From positions 1 through 25,083 of IMG/VR virus record IMGVR_UViG_3300020438_000258: a stretch of 25,083 nucleotides of DNA. One strand, given 5' to 3'. The stretch comes from a virus. Shown piece by piece: positions 22,986 through 25,083 of the stretch. Each line of letters opens with the position of its first letter. The stretch's first letter is position 1. A model generated the notes under the pieces. That model saw nothing but the letters and a program-made list of their open reading frames with translations, did not search any database and was not told where the DNA came from. The position numbers were made by a program, and so were the translations under genes.

Positions 22986-25083
22986 TGAGTACAGTTGCTA
23001 AGAAAGTAATTATGGGCAGTGGTGCTGTTGCTGAACCCTACGAGATAGATCAGTCTTTAATATTTGAGCAAGCATCAAATAGTCAACTAAGTCGCGTTGT
23101 TTCTTCAGCAGGAAATCGCAGAACTTATACTTTTAGCACATGGATTAAAAAAACTAGTCAAGACGATTGGCAAGCAGTTATGTCGGTAGATTCTCACATT
23201 GCGGCTGGAGGTAATGATAACTCTGGGTTGCATTTTTATGAAGATACTATTTATATAGTAGATTATGATTATAGTACCACAAACTGGCTTCTACGAACTA
23301 ATAGGGTATTTCGTGATAATTCTTCTTGGTATCACATTGTTTACGTTGTAGATACTACACAGGGGACAGCAGCTAATAGAGTTAAACTCTATATAAATGG
23401 AGTTCAAGAAACTTCTTTTTCAACTGCAACATACCCTAGCCAAAATGTAGAAGGTCTTTGGAATTCTACAATTACAGACAGATTAGGCGGTGCTTTAACG
23501 ACTCGCGTTGGCAACGGTAGTCAAATTGCAACAACTAACGGAATGGATGGTAATTTAGCAGAAACACATTTTATTGACGGCACTGCGCTTACTCCTAGCT
23601 CCTTTGGCGAAACTAGCTCAACAACAAACCAGTGGATACCCAAAGAATACAGCGGCAGCTACGGGACGAATGGCTTTTATCTACCGTTTAAAGAAGGGGG
23701 ACAATCTGTATTCTTTGGTACTAACCAAAGGCTTTATATAGGAGACAGCGCGGCGGGTGATGCTGCTATAGATGTAGGAACAGGAGACTACACTTACGAG
23801 TTTTGGTTTTATAACACAGGAAATGCTAATAATTATCCTTATATTATAGACTCAGGGGCTAGCGGAAACTCTGGGTCTGTGTATATAGATACAACGGATA
23901 ACAGCAAAATTTTATTTCATGGAGGTGTAGCGGGGGGACCAAGTAATGCAGTTTTTGCTACCAGTACCGCTTTAAATACTTGGTATCATGTAGCCATTTC
24001 ACGTAGTTCTGGAACAACTTCTTGTTATTTGAATGGCACAAGAGGGGCAGAAGTAACTGACAATGGAAACTATAATAATCAAACATATTTTATGGCTGGC
24101 GGCTACATACCGAACAACGATTATAATTTTACAGGTCTTATTAGTAATCTAAGAATTATAAAAGGCTCAGGAATTTACTCAGGTTCTTCTATTACAGTTC
24201 CTACAGCTAGGCTTACTAACGTAACCAATACTACTTTTTTAGGCTTGCAAGGTTTAGGAAGCTCGGCCACAGAGGTAACAGTTGGTCCTTCCTTAACAAA
24301 CTATGGTGGGGCTACAGTTGATGCTGCAAGACCCTCTTCCTTTACTTCATTGTTGGGAGTAGGGACGGATCATAGTGGTCAAGGCAATGATTATACTCCA
24401 GCTAACTTAGCTAACTCTGACGTAGTAACTGACACGCCTACGAATAACTTTTGTATATTTAATCCTAACAAGATAAGTACAAACCATGCCTTAACTCAGG
24501 GTGGTTTAACAACTACAATGCAAGATATTGGGTTGACTGTAGGAACTATGCTAATGACTTCCGGTAAGTGGTATTGGGAAGGAGTTTCAACAGGTAATAA
24601 TGCCCAAGGCTATGGAATATGTGGCCCTGACAATAACCACAGAGCTAATTTAGGTGTTTTCCAAGTCACGGCAGCTAATGGAGTGATTTTTAACGGGAAT
24701 GGAGGCCAAATAGCGGATCGTAGAGGGACTGCTATTGCGGCTAATAGCTCTGTTTGGTCGGTAGGGGATATTATTGGTGTAGCTATTGATATGGATAATG
24801 GAACTGCCAGATTTTTTAGAAATGGCTCTGAACCAATGGCTACATATACTTTTGGGGCATATCTTTCTACAGAAGGAGGCGGAAACAATAATACTTATCC
24901 TCTGGGAGCTTTGCCTTGCGTGTCATCTCATGGCACTACAGGAGCGGGAAAAGCCGCAGTTTTTAATTTTGGCCAAAATGGAAGTTTTTCAGGACTTAAA
25001 ACAGCGCAAGGAAACGCAGACGGTAACGGTATTGGAGACTTTTACTATGCTCCACCTTCTGGTTATTTAGCACTTTGCACATC
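22985..25083 (+). CDS. Large LamG/SPRY tail fibre protein (3' end outside window)
   Basis: An open frame of at least 699 codons that reaches the right edge without a stop. The start overlaps the previous stop (TAATG). Domains: a short N-terminal anchor (to about 35); a first LamG/concanavalin-like domain (about 45-210: TYTFSTWIKK, WYHIVYVVD, VKLYINGVQE); a second LamG domain (about 265-400: YTYEFWFYNTG, TWYHVAISR, FTGLISNLRIIKGS); a segment DHSGQGNDYTPANL then DTPTNNF; and a SPRY-like domain (about 525-615: SGKWYWEGVS, GDIIGVAIDMDNGTARFFRN). It ends with the family's conserved PPSGYLALC. Such proteins bind sugars on the host surface. The second LamG appears inserted into the usual single-LamG layout. 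The stop codon is likely soon after the edge, since GYLALC is normally near the C-terminus. Confidence 0.88.
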   Translation, partial: MSTVAKKVIMGSGAVAEPYEIDQSLIFEQASNSQLSRVVSSAGNRRTYTFSTWIKKTSQDDWQAVMSVDSHIAAGGNDNSGLHFYEDTIYIVDYDYSTTNWLLRTNRVFRDNSSWYHIVYVVDTTQGTAANRVKLYINGVQETSFSTATYPSQNVEGLWNSTITDRLGGALTTRVGNGSQIATTNGMDGNLAETHFIDGTALTPSSFGETSSTTNQWIPKEYSGSYGTNGFYLPFKEGGQSVFFGTNQRLYIGDSAAGDAAIDVGTGDYTYEFWFYNTGNANNYPYIIDSGASGNSGSVYIDTTDNSKILFHGGVAGGPSNAVFATSTALNTWYHVAISRSSGTTSCYLNGTRGAEVTDNGNYNNQTYFMAGGYIPNNDYNFTGLISNLRIIKGSGIYSGSSITVPTARLTNVTNTTFLGLQGLGSSATEVTVGPSLTNYGGATVDAARPSSFTSLLGVGTDHSGQGNDYTPANLANSDVVTDTPTNNFCIFNPNKISTNHALTQGGLTTTMQDIGLTVGTMLMTSGKWYWEGVSTGNNAQGYGICGPDNNHRANLGVFQVTAANGVIFNGNGGQIADRRGTAIAANSSVWSVGDIIGVAIDMDNGTARFFRNGSEPMATYTFGAYLSTEGGGNNNTYPLGALPCVSSHGTTGAGKAAVFNFGQNGSFSGLKTAQGNADGNGIGDFYYAPPSGYLALCT

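Overview
The window is a continuous stretch of a tailed double-stranded DNA phage genome (Caudoviricetes). It reads as a long, non-contractile-tailed (siphovirus) phage of the marine or aquatic type. Every convincing gene is on the + strand, and most neighbours overlap by 1-4 nt or abut (TAATG, ATGA and GTGA junctions). The DNA leans towards AT. The aquatic assignment rests on the style of the accessory fibre proteins (LamG/SPRY, 'GDTWYDTDDDQLKVYRE', 'TAAELNILDGV' repeats), which I know mainly from uncultured marine phage sequences. The host cannot be named; two near-consensus sigma70 promoters suggest use of the host vegetative RNA polymerase.

Layout. (a) Head and neck, 1-3926: the 3' part of an HK97-fold major capsid gene, a terminator, a gp6-like head-tail adaptor, a 469-aa protein with an HK97-gp10-like C-terminus, and a probable tail terminator. 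(b) Tail tube, 3988-5643: a 551-aa tube protein carrying an FCCH-like insert, followed by a strong UUCG-loop terminator and a consensus promoter. (c) Tail shaft assembly, 5754-10014: a tail assembly chaperone pair expressed through a predicted -1 ribosomal frameshift (A AAT TTT, followed by a possible pseudoknot), then a 1134-aa tape measure protein. (d) Lambda-type tail tip, 10014-19094, in lambda order M-L-K-I-J. Compared with lambda, M and L carry inserted modules and J is far longer. (e) Accessory fibre cassette, 19167 to the right edge, behind a second sigma70-type promoter: two small structural proteins, two fibre proteins, two more small proteins, and a large LamG/SPRY protein that runs off the window. 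That last reading frame (22985-25083) has no stop inside the window.

How it works together. Capsid, adaptor, completion and terminator proteins build the head and neck. The chaperones load tube subunits around the tape measure. M, L, K, I and J form the tip that recognises and breaches the cell envelope, with K supplying JAMM and NlpC/P60 catalytic motifs. The last cassette probably decorates the tip or side fibres with carbohydrate-binding domains. Terminase, portal, prohead protease, lysis, replication, integration, tRNA and CRISPR features are not seen; some presumably lie outside the window.

There is no wholly new defence-type system here. The most notable features are the frameshift/pseudoknot signal, the repeated insertion of sugar-binding-like or Ig-like modules into core tail proteins, and the promoter/terminator pattern around the most abundant virion proteins.
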